From Clostridia bacterium (lineage in GTDB: Bacteria > Bacillota > Clostridia > Oscillospirales > CAG-272): a DNA stretch of 52,749 nucleotides. The notes below the pieces were generated by a model. The model searched no databases, was not told the DNA's origin, and saw only the letters and a list, made by a program, of their open reading frames with translations. Made by a program: the position numbers and the translations under genes. Shown here one piece after another: positions 9,025 through 17,384 of the stretch. The stretch is taken from contig JAGASS010000002.1 of assembly GCA_017621655.1 (NCBI GenBank), forward strand, positions 1 to 52,749. The letters are read 5' to 3'. The first letter of the stretch is position 1, and each line of letters begins with the position of its first letter.

Positions 9025-9573
9025 ATGACAACTAAAAAGATCGTAATTACAACATTGATTTCCACCCTTGCAGGTGTGATACTGGTTCTGGTTGTTTTTC
9101 GTGCCTACTGGGATTATGCGGTGTATAAAGTCGAACATGGCGATAAAGCAGACATGCTGATCCATTCTCCTGACGGAAAATACACACTCATTATTGACGA
9201 GTGGAACTTTGGATATGGAGGCGGCCTTGATATATACGGAATTAAGGGTTCGTCGCCGAACTGGATAGAAATATGGCTCGCACCCCGGCTCGGAAGTATA
9301 AATACCGACGCCGGAACTTCGATATTCAAAGAAAGCAGATGCGAGATCGAATGGGGCGAAAAATCAATAGTGATAAGATGTTACACCGGCAGAGGCGGTC
9401 AGCCGGATGACCCTGCTACGTGGGAGACCCATACTCTTGATTACCCCGACAACACTTCGATTTACCTTAACCTTGCAGCCCTTGTCGCGGCGATAGTTGC
9501 CGTAGTTGCCGCGGTCACGCTGTTTATCGTAAAAAGAGTGCGCAAACGCAAAAAAATAATAACAGAAACCTGA
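9025..9573 (+). CDS. Two-helix membrane protein with external SPDGKYT domain
   Basis: 182 residues: an N-terminal helix (about 8-28), a soluble domain (about 44-150) and a second helix (about 152-172) followed by a basic tail. The soluble domain shares IYGIKGSSPNWIE, CEIEW and LDYPDNTSIY with residues 402-500 of the upstream 532-residue protein, so the two are clear paralogues and the gene corresponds to that protein's C-terminal module with its own membrane anchor. The start lies 12 bases behind the AAAGGAG of leader repeat copy 2, a slightly long spacing. No known enzymatic motif is seen; function unknown. Confidence 0.75.
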   Translation: MTTKKIVITTLISTLAGVILVLVVFRAYWDYAVYKVEHGDKADMLIHSPDGKYTLIIDEWNFGYGGGLDIYGIKGSSPNWIEIWLAPRLGSINTDAGTSIFKESRCEIEWGEKSIVIRCYTGRGGQPDDPATWETHTLDYPDNTSIYLNLAALVAAIVAVVAAVTLFIVKRVRKRKKIITET

Positions 9574-9586
9574 AAATAAACCCGCA

Positions 9587-9625
9587 CCGCCACCGCGTCG
9601 GAAAGGAGAAAATATTATGAAAATG
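9587..9625 (+). repeat. Leader repeat, copy 3
   Basis: Third copy of the cassette leader. It provides the ribosome site for the 251-residue protein, and its identity with copy 1 continues through the first three codons of that gene. Confidence 0.85.
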
Positions 9626-10372
9626 CGTAACACTGTAATTATTTTAGCCAGCTTAAATCTTGCTTCTTATCTGCTTACGTTTTTAATATTCCAAGTGTTT
9701 GATTTGTTAGGACTTTTGCTTTTGCTCTCAAACATTTTGCTTCTTCCTGCGTTTTTCTGCGCGTATGTAAAGCGTTTTGCTAAATCTGCCGAGGTGCCGA
9801 GAAAACAGAAAAAGATTGTTATTTGGTCATGTGTTTTAGGAATGATCGCGGTTGATATTCTCGTTTGTATAATTAAATTTCAGGGTATCTTGGTCTATTA
9901 TTTACCGGCCAAAGGCGTTTGGTATTTGATCTGTGCTATATGGGCGGTATTGAGTTATTATCTGGATAGACCGAGTAAGAATAAAATGGCAGTAAAAGCG
10001 CTGACTTGGTTTTTTGCTACAATTAGCTTGTTATTAAATGCGCTGCTGTTCCTCCCGTCTGCCCCTTGGTATGAACTGATCCGGTATGAAGTGCTTTTAA
10101 TAATACCGTTTTTGTTCGCATTCATTTCGATCTGCTCTTATCTGATCGGAAAAATTGCAACGGATTCTCATACGGTGGCAACTCTTGTCGTTTGGGGCGT
10201 GGCGGTCTTTGCATCCGTTATTTCTTTGAGTCTTTGTTTTTTCGACGACGGCGGAATAGAAGTGGTTGGTCTTGGAATGCTGGTAGCACCGATTCTGTTT
10301 ATTTTCAGCATAATCGACTTGTTAAGAAAAAAGGAGAGGGAACGCCTGGAGGCATTTAGAAATAAACAGTAA
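9617..10372 (+). CDS. Multipass membrane protein, paralogue of the composite protein
   Basis: 251 residues with about seven or eight membrane helices and a charged C-terminal tail. Residues 1-180 align without major gaps to residues 112-295 of the 532-residue protein: compare LLSNILLLPAFFC with LLSNFILVPAFFC, CIIKFQGIL in both, and LPAKGVW in both. It lacks the external SPDGKYT domain. The start sits eight bases behind AAAGGAG in leader repeat copy 3, and a strong two-way terminator follows the stop. Family and function are not recognised; transport or sensing would be guesses. Confidence 0.75.
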   Translation: MKMRNTVIILASLNLASYLLTFLIFQVFDLLGLLLLLSNILLLPAFFCAYVKRFAKSAEVPRKQKKIVIWSCVLGMIAVDILVCIIKFQGILVYYLPAKGVWYLICAIWAVLSYYLDRPSKNKMAVKALTWFFATISLLLNALLFLPSAPWYELIRYEVLLIIPFLFAFISICSYLIGKIATDSHTVATLVVWGVAVFASVISLSLCFFDDGGIEVVGLGMLVAPILFIFSIIDLLRKKERERLEAFRNKQ

Positions 10373-10405
10373 AAAAATATCCGCCCGTCAGGGCGGATAT
10401 TTTTT
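10371..10405. terminator. Bidirectional terminator
   Basis: GC-rich stem CCGCCC/GGGCGG with loop GTCA, flanked by seven A and eight T residues, between convergent genes. It can end both the membrane cassette (+) and the spoIIP transcript (-). Confidence 0.88.
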
Positions 10406-10596
10406 TACTTGCACATGCCGTTCATTGCGCCCTTTGCCTTATCGGCAAGCTCCTTACAGCGTCCGCGGTCGATACCGTAGCAGCGTCCGAGGAAGCCTTT
10501 TTTGCCTGCGCAGGGTGTGACGGTTATTATCCCGAGAATGAGCGCGAGAAATGCGACCATCAATAGGATCTTGAACTCAATACATAAAGTTTTCAT
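10405..10596 (-). CDS. Small membrane protein downstream of spoIIP
   Basis: 63 residues: a hydrophobic helix (about 9-27) and a short cysteine- and glycine-containing tail (TPCAGKK, GRCYG, GRCKEL and a terminal MCK). The start lies three bases after the spoIIP stop, and its GGGGAG ribosome site sits in the last codons of spoIIP, so it is translationally coupled. I do not recognise the family. Its position in a gpr-spoIIP transcript suggests production in the developing spore, which is inference. Confidence 0.6.
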   Translation of the reverse strand: MKTLCIEFKILLMVAFLALILGIITVTPCAGKKGFLGRCYGIDRGRCKELADKAKGAMNGMCK

Positions 10597-10599
10597 TTT

Positions 10600-11703
10600 T
10601 TACTCCCCGTAAAGCGGAACGCCCGACAGTATCATTCCGCTTAAAACCTCGCCCAATATCTCCGTCGCCGCTTTTGCCTCGGCGAGGGTGTTTGCACAGG
10701 TGCCGACCTCAATGAGCGCTCCGATATGAGCGTAATGCTGATTATAGGCAGACCGTCTTATTGACATTGGCCTTGCTATATTATTCAGTCGGCTTATGAG
10801 AAAATGCTGGGCGTTTACGGCGAAAGAGAGATTTCTCCGCCAGCCGTCATGGTCGGCACCTGCTTCATCGGTCCCGACGACGAACATAAGCTGCGCTGTC
10901 GGCGTGCTTTCGTCGTATGTAAGGGTTTTGTAAACCACAGTGTCACCTACGAGCGCGTCGCGGTGTATGTCGAATGCGTACTTTATCGAGGGATACTTTT
11001 TCAAGTATTCCTTTACGCTTTTGGCGGAATTCGTATACGCGGTGTTGTAGGAGCCGTTATCGTGCATCGTGGTGTCGTGAACGGTCGGGATGCCGTTTGC
11101 GTTTAGAATTTCGGTAAGATATGTGCCGACTGCAACGACGTTTTTCGTTATATCTGTCGAACGGGGAAGCTTGGAAGCCGAATACGAGACCTTGCCCTCC
11201 TCAGCGTAGCCCTCAGTACCGTGCGTATGGTAGATGAGCACAAGCGGCTTCGTCATATCGTAGTCGCTTTTTGAAACTTCAATTGACGCGCCGTATGCGG
11301 TCAGAAATTTTGAAATGTTTATATCGTACGCGGTCTTGTTTTTGAAATATATCTGATCGGGCATCGGATTTTTGCTCAGGTCCGTCGCACTTATCTTCAG
11401 CTCGCCCTTTGGGACAGTTACGCTTTCGTCCGAGAAGATCGTGTCGTAAATCCCAAGCCCGAGCGGATATTCGCGCTCGAATATTATGTCTCTGTATGCG
11501 GGCGGAAGCTCTTCCGCTCCCGCTTCAAGCTCGTCGCGCGTTGGGACGTTCTCTTTTTCCGAGAACGCAAAAAGCCGATCATAGGAGCTGTAAACCATTA
11601 TAAATACTGCAAGAAGCAGAATTACTGCTTTTGCAACGAGATCGAAGATTGCGCCGAAATCCGCCTTTTTGCCGAATATGGCACATAAATTTATTTTTTG
11701 CAT
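10600..11703 (-). CDS. spoIIP: Stage II sporulation protein P
   Basis: A 367-residue cell-wall hydrolase for engulfment, with one N-terminal membrane helix (about residues 21-40) and an external catalytic domain. Family motifs are clear: LVLIYHTHGTEGY (about 144-156, His149, His151, Glu154) and FDIHRDAL (about 234-241, His237), the metal-binding and catalytic residues of the SpoIIP amidase/endopeptidase. With SpoIID and SpoIIM it degrades septal peptidoglycan so that the mother-cell membrane can move around the forespore. It lies 45 bp behind gpr, the same gpr-spoIIP order as in Bacillus. Length is normal. Confidence 0.95.
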   Translation of the reverse strand: MQKINLCAIFGKKADFGAIFDLVAKAVILLLAVFIMVYSSYDRLFAFSEKENVPTRDELEAGAEELPPAYRDIIFEREYPLGLGIYDTIFSDESVTVPKGELKISATDLSKNPMPDQIYFKNKTAYDINISKFLTAYGASIEVSKSDYDMTKPLVLIYHTHGTEGYAEEGKVSYSASKLPRSTDITKNVVAVGTYLTEILNANGIPTVHDTTMHDNGSYNTAYTNSAKSVKEYLKKYPSIKYAFDIHRDALVGDTVVYKTLTYDESTPTAQLMFVVGTDEAGADHDGWRRNLSFAVNAQHFLISRLNNIARPMSIRRSAYNQHYAHIGALIEVGTCANTLAEAKAATEILGEVLSGMILSGVPLYGE

Positions 11704-11748
11704 GACTGCCCTCCTTTTTTATATAAATATATTTGGAGGGCAAGTGAT

Positions 11749-12630
11749 TTATACCGTCAGTGCGATATTAATTGAATGCGACAGCAGCTTTGACATTTCG
11801 TTTATGACGGTGTCTGCATCCTTTAAGGTGACGAAAAAGCTTTTTCCGTTTTCAAGCTCCTTTTCAAGCGCAGGCGATATTTCGGTCACCCCTGCACGTT
11901 CGAGCGTTTCAAATACCAGCGTGGATGAATCGACGACGGTAGGCACGCCTACCGATATTACCGGCACTCCAAGCGTCTTACGGTCAATGGCGCTTCTTCG
12001 GTTTCCGATGCCGGAGCCGGGCATGATCCCGGTGTTTGATATTTGCACCGTCGTGCCGAGGCGGTCGACGCTCTTCGATGCGAGCGCGTCTACGGCAATT
12101 ACAGCCGACGCTTCCGATGCCCTGACTGCGCCGAGAACGACGTCTGCCGCTTCAAGCCCCGTTTCGGCACTTACACCCGGGGATAACGCACAGGTGCAAA
12201 GCGAACCGAGCTTTTTGAATAGGGAAGGGTCGCTTTCCTTTACGTGACGGTTCGCGTTAATTCCCCTTACGGTGAACGGACCGATAGCGTCTGATACCAT
12301 CTGCCTGTTTCCCAGTCCAACGATGAGAACGGTTTTTATATCTCCGAAGGAATGAAGAAGCGTCTTTATTTCCCCGCCGATCGCCTTCGCGATCGCGTTT
12401 CTCTCTTCGTCGAAAAGGAGCCATATCTTGCCGACCGAAAAGGTCAGATACCGCCCGATCGGCTTATGAAGGATCGACGCGCCTTCCTCGTTCAGAACCG
12501 AAATTTCGGTTACCCGAACGCCGCCCTTTTCATATTCGCGTGCCGTAATTCCGCGGTAAGCGCCGTTTTCCTCCTTCGGACACGCTTCAAGTGCCATATC
12601 GGTTCTTACGTATTTTTGAAAACGGCTCAT
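11749..12630 (-). CDS. gpr: Germination protease GPR
   Basis: A 293-residue aspartic-type endopeptidase that degrades small acid-soluble spore proteins during germination. The N terminus carries RTDMALEA (about residues 9-16), which matches the conserved zymogen-cleavage site of the family. The core has VLIVGLGNRQMVSDAIGP and NTGIMPGSGIGNRR, both hallmark segments. It is shorter than many GPRs (typically 320-370), mainly from compact loops. It starts the gpr-spoIIP-small protein transcript behind a candidate sigma-G promoter and a GGGAG ribosome site. Confidence 0.95.
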   Translation of the reverse strand: MSRFQKYVRTDMALEACPKEENGAYRGITAREYEKGGVRVTEISVLNEEGASILHKPIGRYLTFSVGKIWLLFDEERNAIAKAIGGEIKTLLHSFGDIKTVLIVGLGNRQMVSDAIGPFTVRGINANRHVKESDPSLFKKLGSLCTCALSPGVSAETGLEAADVVLGAVRASEASAVIAVDALASKSVDRLGTTVQISNTGIMPGSGIGNRRSAIDRKTLGVPVISVGVPTVVDSSTLVFETLERAGVTEISPALEKELENGKSFFVTLKDADTVINEMSKLLSHSINIALTV

Positions 12631-12660
12631 TTTTATCTCCCGTGAAGTGCTTTTTGAGTT

Positions 12661-12689
12661 TAGTATTTCGCATAACCAAAAAATAATTC
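12661..12689 (-). promoter_or_regulatory. Candidate sigma-G promoter of gpr-spoIIP
   Basis: Read on the minus strand: GAATT (12689-12685), a 17-bp spacer, then AATACTA (12667-12661), close to the forespore sigma-G pattern GNATR-N17/18-CATNNTA (one mismatch in each box). It lies 30 bp upstream of the gpr start, and gpr and spoIIP are sigma-G/sigma-F or sigma-E targets in known spore formers. Confidence 0.45.
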
Positions 12690-12773
12690 ATGACAAAATG
12701 CACAAAAAAATAAATCCGTCATTGTTCAAACAGCCAAAACTTGGCTTTTGAAAAAAATAGCTCAAAAATGCTG

Positions 12774-12802
12774 TTGATTAAAATAAATAAAAGTGCTATA
12801 AT
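12774..12802 (+). promoter_or_regulatory. Promoter of the peptide-binding lipoprotein gene
   Basis: TTGATT at 12774-12779 and TATAAT at 12797-12802 with a 17-bp spacer. A short stem AGGCAT/ATGCCT (12819-12839) lies in the leader. Confidence 0.7.
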
Positions 12803-12867
12803 GTATAGGTAATAAAATAGGCATGCCATAGCTATGCCTTATTCTCTCATGGGGGGACCTCACAAAA

Positions 12868-14586
12868 ATGAAAAAAATAATCGCAGTGCTTCTTTCTATA
12901 CTGACAGTTCTTCCGATGCTGGCCGGCTGTTCCGGCGGAAGCAGTAAAAGCAAGGTCGGACCTACGATCCCCGTATACATCTCGGGCGAGGTTACTAACT
13001 TCGACCCGGCATACGGAAATCTCGATCAGACCTCGCAGAAGATAATGTCGCTTCTTTACGAAGGACTCTTCAAGTATGATTCTAACGGTAAGGTCGTGAA
13101 GGCGCAGGCAAAATCCGTCAAGGTTCTTGATAAGCCGAGCAAAAATTATTATGCTATAGAGATCACTCTTAAAAATACCGGTTGGTCTGACGGAACTCCG
13201 GTACAGGCGTCCGATTATATCTACGCTTGGAAGCGTATTCTTGAGTCTGATTTCAGAGGCGAGGCGGCAAGTATGCTCTTCTGCATCAAGAATGCGAAGA
13301 AGGTGCACGACGGTGACGCTACCATCGACGACCTCGGAATTACCGATGTTTCCTCGAAGACCATCCGCATTGAGTTTGAAGGATCTACGAACTATGATCT
13401 GTTCTATGAGTACCTTGCAAGCCCGATGCTCGTTCCGCTTCGCGAGGTGAACGTAGGACGCTTTGACGACTGGTCCTCCAGCACTACTACGATGGTATCG
13501 AACGGACCGTACTCCATACGCGCTTATACCGCAGGAGAGTCGATGACTCTTCAGGCAAACAAGTATTACCACGGCACGGTTAATGAGTCCCGTCTTAACA
13601 TTACCTTCGCAACCACGAAGGTCCTAGACGACGCAGGCGTTCTTAAGCGCTTCGAAAACGGAGAGATCGTTTTCGACGGCGAGATACCGCTTAAGAAGAG
13701 AGCAGAGCTTCTCAAGGCAAAGAAGGTTACTCTTGCGGATACGATGTCGGTTCTTTCATGCATCTTCAATACCGAGACAGAGCTTCTTTCCGATGCCGAC
13801 GTGAGACGCGCTCTTTCGCTTGCTGTCGACAGAGAAAAGATCGTTGATATTCTCACCTTCGCTAAGCCCGCAAAGGGACTTATAGCAGAGGGCGTATTCA
13901 ACACCGCAAACGGCAAGAAGAAGGCGTCCTTCCGCGATAAGGGCGAGGATCTGCTTGATTCCAAGGCAAAGCTTTCCGAGGCGCAGTCGCTCCTTACCGG
14001 TAAGGCAACGGGCGAGATCAATCTCGTTATCCGTGACGACGAAGCCGATCAGGCAGTCGGTGAGTACCTCAAGACTACCTGGGAAAAGCTTGGATTTACC
14101 GTAAACGTAACTGCTCTTACGAGCGTTCCGTACGAGGGTCCTAACGAGATCGTTCTTATGGATGATCAGTACCTCGATGCTTACGAGCAGAAGAATTTTG
14201 ATATTATTCTCGTTGACTACATGATGTTCTCTACCGATGCTTTCGGTAACCTCGCATCCTTCGCTGTTCCTTTCGCAGGCGGCGCTATGGATATGACGAC
14301 GGGCTTGTATGAGCTTGAGCCGCACATAAGCGGTTACTCCAATCCCGAGTATGATGCTCTTATCGCTCAGGCATATGCCGAAAAGAATGCGACCAAGAGA
14401 GCAGACCTGCTCCATCAGGCGGAGAAGATGCTCCTTGACGATATGCCCATAATGCCTCTCGTTGAGCTTCAGAGCGGTTTCCTTAAGAATAAGGACCTCA
14501 AGGGCGTAACGGTCAACTACTACGGTATGCCTGACTTTACCAAAGTTACTCTCAAGAACGCAAGCAAGTATCAGATCGGACAGTAA
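12868..14586 (+). CDS. Oligopeptide ABC transporter substrate-binding lipoprotein
   Basis: 572 residues of the SBP family 5 (OppA/DppA type). A lipoprotein signal with lipobox LAGC places the lipidated cysteine at residue 21, so it is anchored on the outer face of the membrane. Typical fold markers follow: NFDPAYGNLDQTSQKI, an early LYEGLFKYD, GWSDGTPVQASDYIYAWKR-type text and a late DVRRALSLAVDREKIVD. It delivers peptides to an ABC permease. No permease or ATPase genes lie nearby, so it is an orphan binding protein. It has its own promoter and a GGGGGG-type ribosome site. Ligand is inferred from family only. Confidence 0.92.
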   Translation: MKKIIAVLLSILTVLPMLAGCSGGSSKSKVGPTIPVYISGEVTNFDPAYGNLDQTSQKIMSLLYEGLFKYDSNGKVVKAQAKSVKVLDKPSKNYYAIEITLKNTGWSDGTPVQASDYIYAWKRILESDFRGEAASMLFCIKNAKKVHDGDATIDDLGITDVSSKTIRIEFEGSTNYDLFYEYLASPMLVPLREVNVGRFDDWSSSTTTMVSNGPYSIRAYTAGESMTLQANKYYHGTVNESRLNITFATTKVLDDAGVLKRFENGEIVFDGEIPLKKRAELLKAKKVTLADTMSVLSCIFNTETELLSDADVRRALSLAVDREKIVDILTFAKPAKGLIAEGVFNTANGKKKASFRDKGEDLLDSKAKLSEAQSLLTGKATGEINLVIRDDEADQAVGEYLKTTWEKLGFTVNVTALTSVPYEGPNEIVLMDDQYLDAYEQKNFDIILVDYMMFSTDAFGNLASFAVPFAGGAMDMTTGLYELEPHISGYSNPEYDALIAQAYAEKNATKRADLLHQAEKMLLDDMPIMPLVELQSGFLKNKDLKGVTVNYYGMPDFTKVTLKNASKYQIGQ

Positions 14587-14604
14587 TTAAAACCGAACAA
14601 ACTG

Positions 14605-14631
14605 CGGGGAAATCCTTTAAGGGTTTCCCCG
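14605..14631 (+). terminator. Hairpin after the peptide-binding protein gene
   Basis: Stem CGGGGAAATCC/GGGTTTCCCCG with one wobble pair and loop TTTAA, shortly after the stop codon. The T-run after it is weak, so partial read-through into the DUF4364 gene is possible. Confidence 0.6.
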
Positions 14632-14667
14632 TAATTATCCGAAAAAACAAAAACAAGGAAAAGTAAA

Positions 14668-15219
14668 ATGCAAAGCCAGCTTCGCGACAAGAATGATATA
14701 AAAATATTTATATTGCATCTTTTGCGCCATATAAGCTATCCTCTCGACTTCGTAAGTATAAACGATATAGTCGTTCAGGATGGCTTTGTCGGCTATTTTG
14801 ATTTTGTCGAATGCTTTGCGGAGCTGCTCGAAACGGGAAACGTGCTTGAGCTTCCGGCGACGGAAAACGGCGAGGAGCTTTACGAGATAACGCCGCAGGG
14901 TGCGATCGTTGCCGAGACGCTTGACAGCCGTATTCTTCCTACGATACGTGAAAAAAGCTTGAAAAGCGCTATGCGTTTCCTTTCGTTCCGCGAACGCGGT
15001 GCCAAGGTCAAGTTTGATTTTGAGCCGCTTCCGAACGGACGGTTTATTGCGAAGTGCATTATTACCGAAAAGGACAAGGAGCTGCTTAACGTCGAGGTGG
15101 CTGTAGAAAGCAGCACCCAGCTCGAAAGGATCAGACGTAATTTCTACGATAAGCCCGAGGTCGTTTACCGCGGAATTATGGCGGTTTTGACGGGCGAAGT
15201 CAATTATCTTATCGAATAA
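14668..15219 (+). CDS. DUF4364 family protein
   Basis: 183 residues with the DUF4364 layout seen across Clostridia: an N-terminal winged-helix-like part (KNDIKIFILHLLRHISYPL at about 8-26, then DIVVQDGFVGYFDFVECF at about 31-48) and a C-terminal alpha/beta part. The N terminus resembles PadR/winged-helix regulators, so DNA binding is plausible, but no function is established. The start follows AAGGAAA. It lies about 80 bp behind the peptide-binding gene and ends at a terminator. Confidence 0.85.
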   Translation: MQSQLRDKNDIKIFILHLLRHISYPLDFVSINDIVVQDGFVGYFDFVECFAELLETGNVLELPATENGEELYEITPQGAIVAETLDSRILPTIREKSLKSAMRFLSFRERGAKVKFDFEPLPNGRFIAKCIITEKDKELLNVEVAVESSTQLERIRRNFYDKPEVVYRGIMAVLTGEVNYLIE

Positions 15220-15230
15220 ACAGGGAACGA

Positions 15231-15260
15231 AGAGGGGGATTTCCCCTCTTTATTTTTTAT
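15231..15260 (+). terminator. Terminator after the DUF4364 gene
   Basis: Stem AGAGGGG/CCCCTCT followed by a long T-rich run. Confidence 0.8.
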
Positions 15261-15394
15261 TTTATGAACGCCAAAACGACAATATTTGTCTAAATTCAAC
15301 ATAATTTTCCGTGAATATGGCAAAAATATCTCGGTTTTATATGTTTATTATTAACAAAATTGAAAAAAATATTGAAATATTTGTGAAATATGTA

Positions 15395-15422
15395 TTGACA
15401 AACTGTTGTTTAGTGGTATAAT
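15395..15422 (+). promoter_or_regulatory. Strong promoter of the SigH-like gene
   Basis: Consensus TTGACA at 15395-15400 and TATAAT at 15417-15422 with a 16-bp spacer. The flanking DNA is strongly A/T rich. Confidence 0.8.
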
Positions 15423-15449
15423 TATTGTAACCATTGTCGGAGGAGTATT

Positions 15450-15995
15450 TTGTTTCCCGAACTTATCACAGCGGCAAAAAACGGCGATGAAGGCGCATTC
15501 TCGGAGCTTTGTGAAAAATATAAACCACTGATCGAGAATATGACCGACAGATACTTAACGCGTCTGAATGCCATCATCCAAGACAAGGACGACCTGCGCC
15601 AGGAGGCGACGGTTGCCTTTTATCGCGCCGTTACGACCTTTGATATGAGTCAGGACAAGGTTTCCTTCGGGCTTTATGCGAAGATCTGCATAAAGAACAG
15701 AATGGTTTCGCTTATTCGCCGCGCAAACAAAAAATCGTCACCGAAGACCGTCGCTTCCCATAAGGAAGAGGGAAAGCGCATAGGGGACAGAGTGTTCGAT
15801 TTTTCGGAGCTTCTTTCGGTGTCCGAAAGGGTGCTGAGCAAAAGGGAAGGGCTTGTATTTTCCCTCTATATCGGCGGTAAGACCTATAAGGAGATCTCCG
15901 AGCTTCTTCACGTGACCGAAAAGTCGGTCGATAACGCGCTTTTTCGCGCGAGATCGAAGATCAAGAAATACTATAACGACGTCAATATGCCCTGA
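15450..15995 (+). CDS. SigH-like RNA polymerase sigma factor
   Basis: A 181-residue sigma-70 family protein with region 2 (KDDLRQEATVAFYRAVTTF, about residues 48-66, then the -10-recognition helix) and region 4 (GGKTYKEISELLHVTEKSV, about 147-165, then DNALFRARSKIKKYY). Region 4 is very close to that of the sporulation factor SigH (RSYQEISDELNRHVKSIDNAL type), but the protein is shorter than classical SigH (about 215). It may be SigH itself or a related alternative sigma factor. The start is a TTG at 15450 with AGGAG five bases upstream. Consistent with the spore genes nearby. Confidence 0.85.
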   Translation: MFPELITAAKNGDEGAFSELCEKYKPLIENMTDRYLTRLNAIIQDKDDLRQEATVAFYRAVTTFDMSQDKVSFGLYAKICIKNRMVSLIRRANKKSSPKTVASHKEEGKRIGDRVFDFSELLSVSERVLSKREGLVFSLYIGGKTYKEISELLHVTEKSVDNALFRARSKIKKYYNDVNMP

Positions 15996-16104
15996 TAGCT
16001 TAAGTAAAGCGTTGTATCAATTTTATCTGATTTTGATGTAAAGATGGCGGTGACACCCCGTCCGAGGGCAAAAAATATTTACCACATTAAAGCGAGGTAG
16101 CAAA

Positions 16105-16380
16105 ATGTACGAAGACAAGACTCTTAAGTGTAAGGACTGCGGAAACGATTTCGTTTTCACCGCAGGCGAGCAGGAGTTCTATGCAGAGCGTGGCTTCCAG
16201 AACGAGCCGCAGAGATGCAAGCCCTGCCGTGATGCACGAAAGAATGCCGGTCAGGCAAGAAAGGAATTCTTCACTGCTGTTTGTGCAAACTGCGGCGGCG
16301 AAGCTAAAGTTCCGTTCGAGCCCAAGAACGACAGACCCGTATACTGCAGCGAGTGCTACGCTGCTATGAAGCAGCAGTAA
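16105..16380 (+). CDS. Zinc-ribbon domain protein (zf-trcl type)
   Basis: 91 residues with four Cys pairs: CKDC at about residues 9-12, CKPC at about 38-41, CANC at about 60-63 and CSEC at about 80-83. The order, with FVFTAGEQEFYAERGF between the first two pairs, matches the probable zinc-ribbon family. Two structural zincs are expected. Biological role unknown; often abundant and found near regulatory genes. The start follows GCGAGG. The 109-bp gap to the sigma-factor gene shows no clear promoter, so co-transcription is possible. Confidence 0.85.
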   Translation: MYEDKTLKCKDCGNDFVFTAGEQEFYAERGFQNEPQRCKPCRDARKNAGQARKEFFTAVCANCGGEAKVPFEPKNDRPVYCSECYAAMKQQ

Positions 16381-16425
16381 TTGCCTCTTTCCGGGTGTCC
16401 CGAAGAACTGTGTTTTTCAAGATTG

Positions 16426-16452
16426 AATCCGACTTAGGTCGGATTTTCTCTT
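16426..16452 (+). terminator. Terminator after the zinc-ribbon gene
   Basis: Stem AATCCGAC/GTCGGATT with loop TTAG and a T-rich tail. Confidence 0.8.
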
Positions 16453-16457
16453 TTCTA

Positions 16458-16486
16458 TTGCATTTTGAGAAAAAATAGTATATAAT
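16458..16486 (+). promoter_or_regulatory. Promoter of the 268-residue membrane protein
   Basis: TTGCAT at 16458-16463 and TATAAT at 16481-16486 with a 17-bp spacer. Confidence 0.7.
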
Positions 16487-16530
16487 GTTGTGGTAGCCCT
16501 TATGGGCAATACTGAAAGGTTAGTTTTTTG

Positions 16531-17337
16531 ATGGGTAGAAGAAATAAATATAAGAATCTCGGTGTCGTTCTGGTTTCCTTTACGGCGATATTCGCGGTGA
16601 TCGGAATGATATTCGAGACAGTAGCAATACTGTTTGGGTACGACGCAAATATGCGCGTTTTTAAGCTCGGAAGCAAGGTCGGTACTGCGTCTGTTGCGGC
16701 GCTTTTTATCCTTTCTATAGCGACAGTCACGCTTGCAATATGTACGGGAAAGCTTGCGAAGATGAGAACGAGAACGCGTAACAGCAGCTTTGGTGACGTT
16801 ATAGCGTCGGTCGGTGGCTTCGCAATGGCGGCCTCGTCTGTAATGTTCCTTATCGAATCCTGGAATTCGACGGGCGCGCTGAAGGTGTTTACCGTTATCC
16901 TCGTCGTTCTTTCTGTGCCTGTGGCGCTTTATTTCCTGCTCGGAACGGAGAAAAGGGACCGTTTGACTACCTTCCTTTCCTTCTTTCCGCCGATATGGAA
17001 CGCGGCGTGTCTCGTTCGTCTTTATTTCGATTCCGAGACCGCGATAAACGACCCTGTAAGAATCCTTCTTCAGGTAACTCTCGTTGCGGTAATGCTTGCG
17101 CTCATGTACGATCTCAAGCTTCGTACCATGGAAACGGGAAAGATAATGTTTACGGTAACTGCGTCGCTTGCGACGGTGCTTGCCTGCTCGTCGTTCATGT
17201 CGATCATGCTTCTTTTCGTTATCGTAAAGGTCGGAAGCATTGCGAGAATACTGCTTTCAACCTCGTTGCTTCTTATGTCGCTTTACCTTCTTCTGCGTCT
17301 TAACGGATACTATAAGCCGATAAAAGAAAGAGATTAA
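16531..17337 (+). CDS. Multipass membrane protein of unknown function
   Basis: 268 residues with about eight hydrophobic helices and no recognisable catalytic motif. The sequence starts with basic residues (MGRRNKYKN) and ends with a short charged tail, consistent with an integral inner-membrane protein. ATG at 16531 is chosen; an in-frame TTG three bases earlier is an alternative with similar ribosome-site spacing. It stands alone between its own promoter and a terminator shared with the convergent AraC gene. I do not recognise the family. Confidence 0.75.
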   Translation: MGRRNKYKNLGVVLVSFTAIFAVIGMIFETVAILFGYDANMRVFKLGSKVGTASVAALFILSIATVTLAICTGKLAKMRTRTRNSSFGDVIASVGGFAMAASSVMFLIESWNSTGALKVFTVILVVLSVPVALYFLLGTEKRDRLTTFLSFFPPIWNAACLVRLYFDSETAINDPVRILLQVTLVAVMLALMYDLKLRTMETGKIMFTVTASLATVLACSSFMSIMLLFVIVKVGSIARILLSTSLLLMSLYLLLRLNGYYKPIKERD

Positions 17338-17344
17338 TAAAAAA

Positions 17345-17375
17345 TCGCCCGTCGCGTTTTTTGCGACGGGCGAAT
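17345..17375. terminator. Bidirectional terminator
   Basis: An 11-bp stem TCGCCCGTCGC/GCGACGGGCGA between convergent genes, with A-rich and T-rich sides. Confidence 0.85.
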
Positions 17376-17384
17376 TTTGCATTT

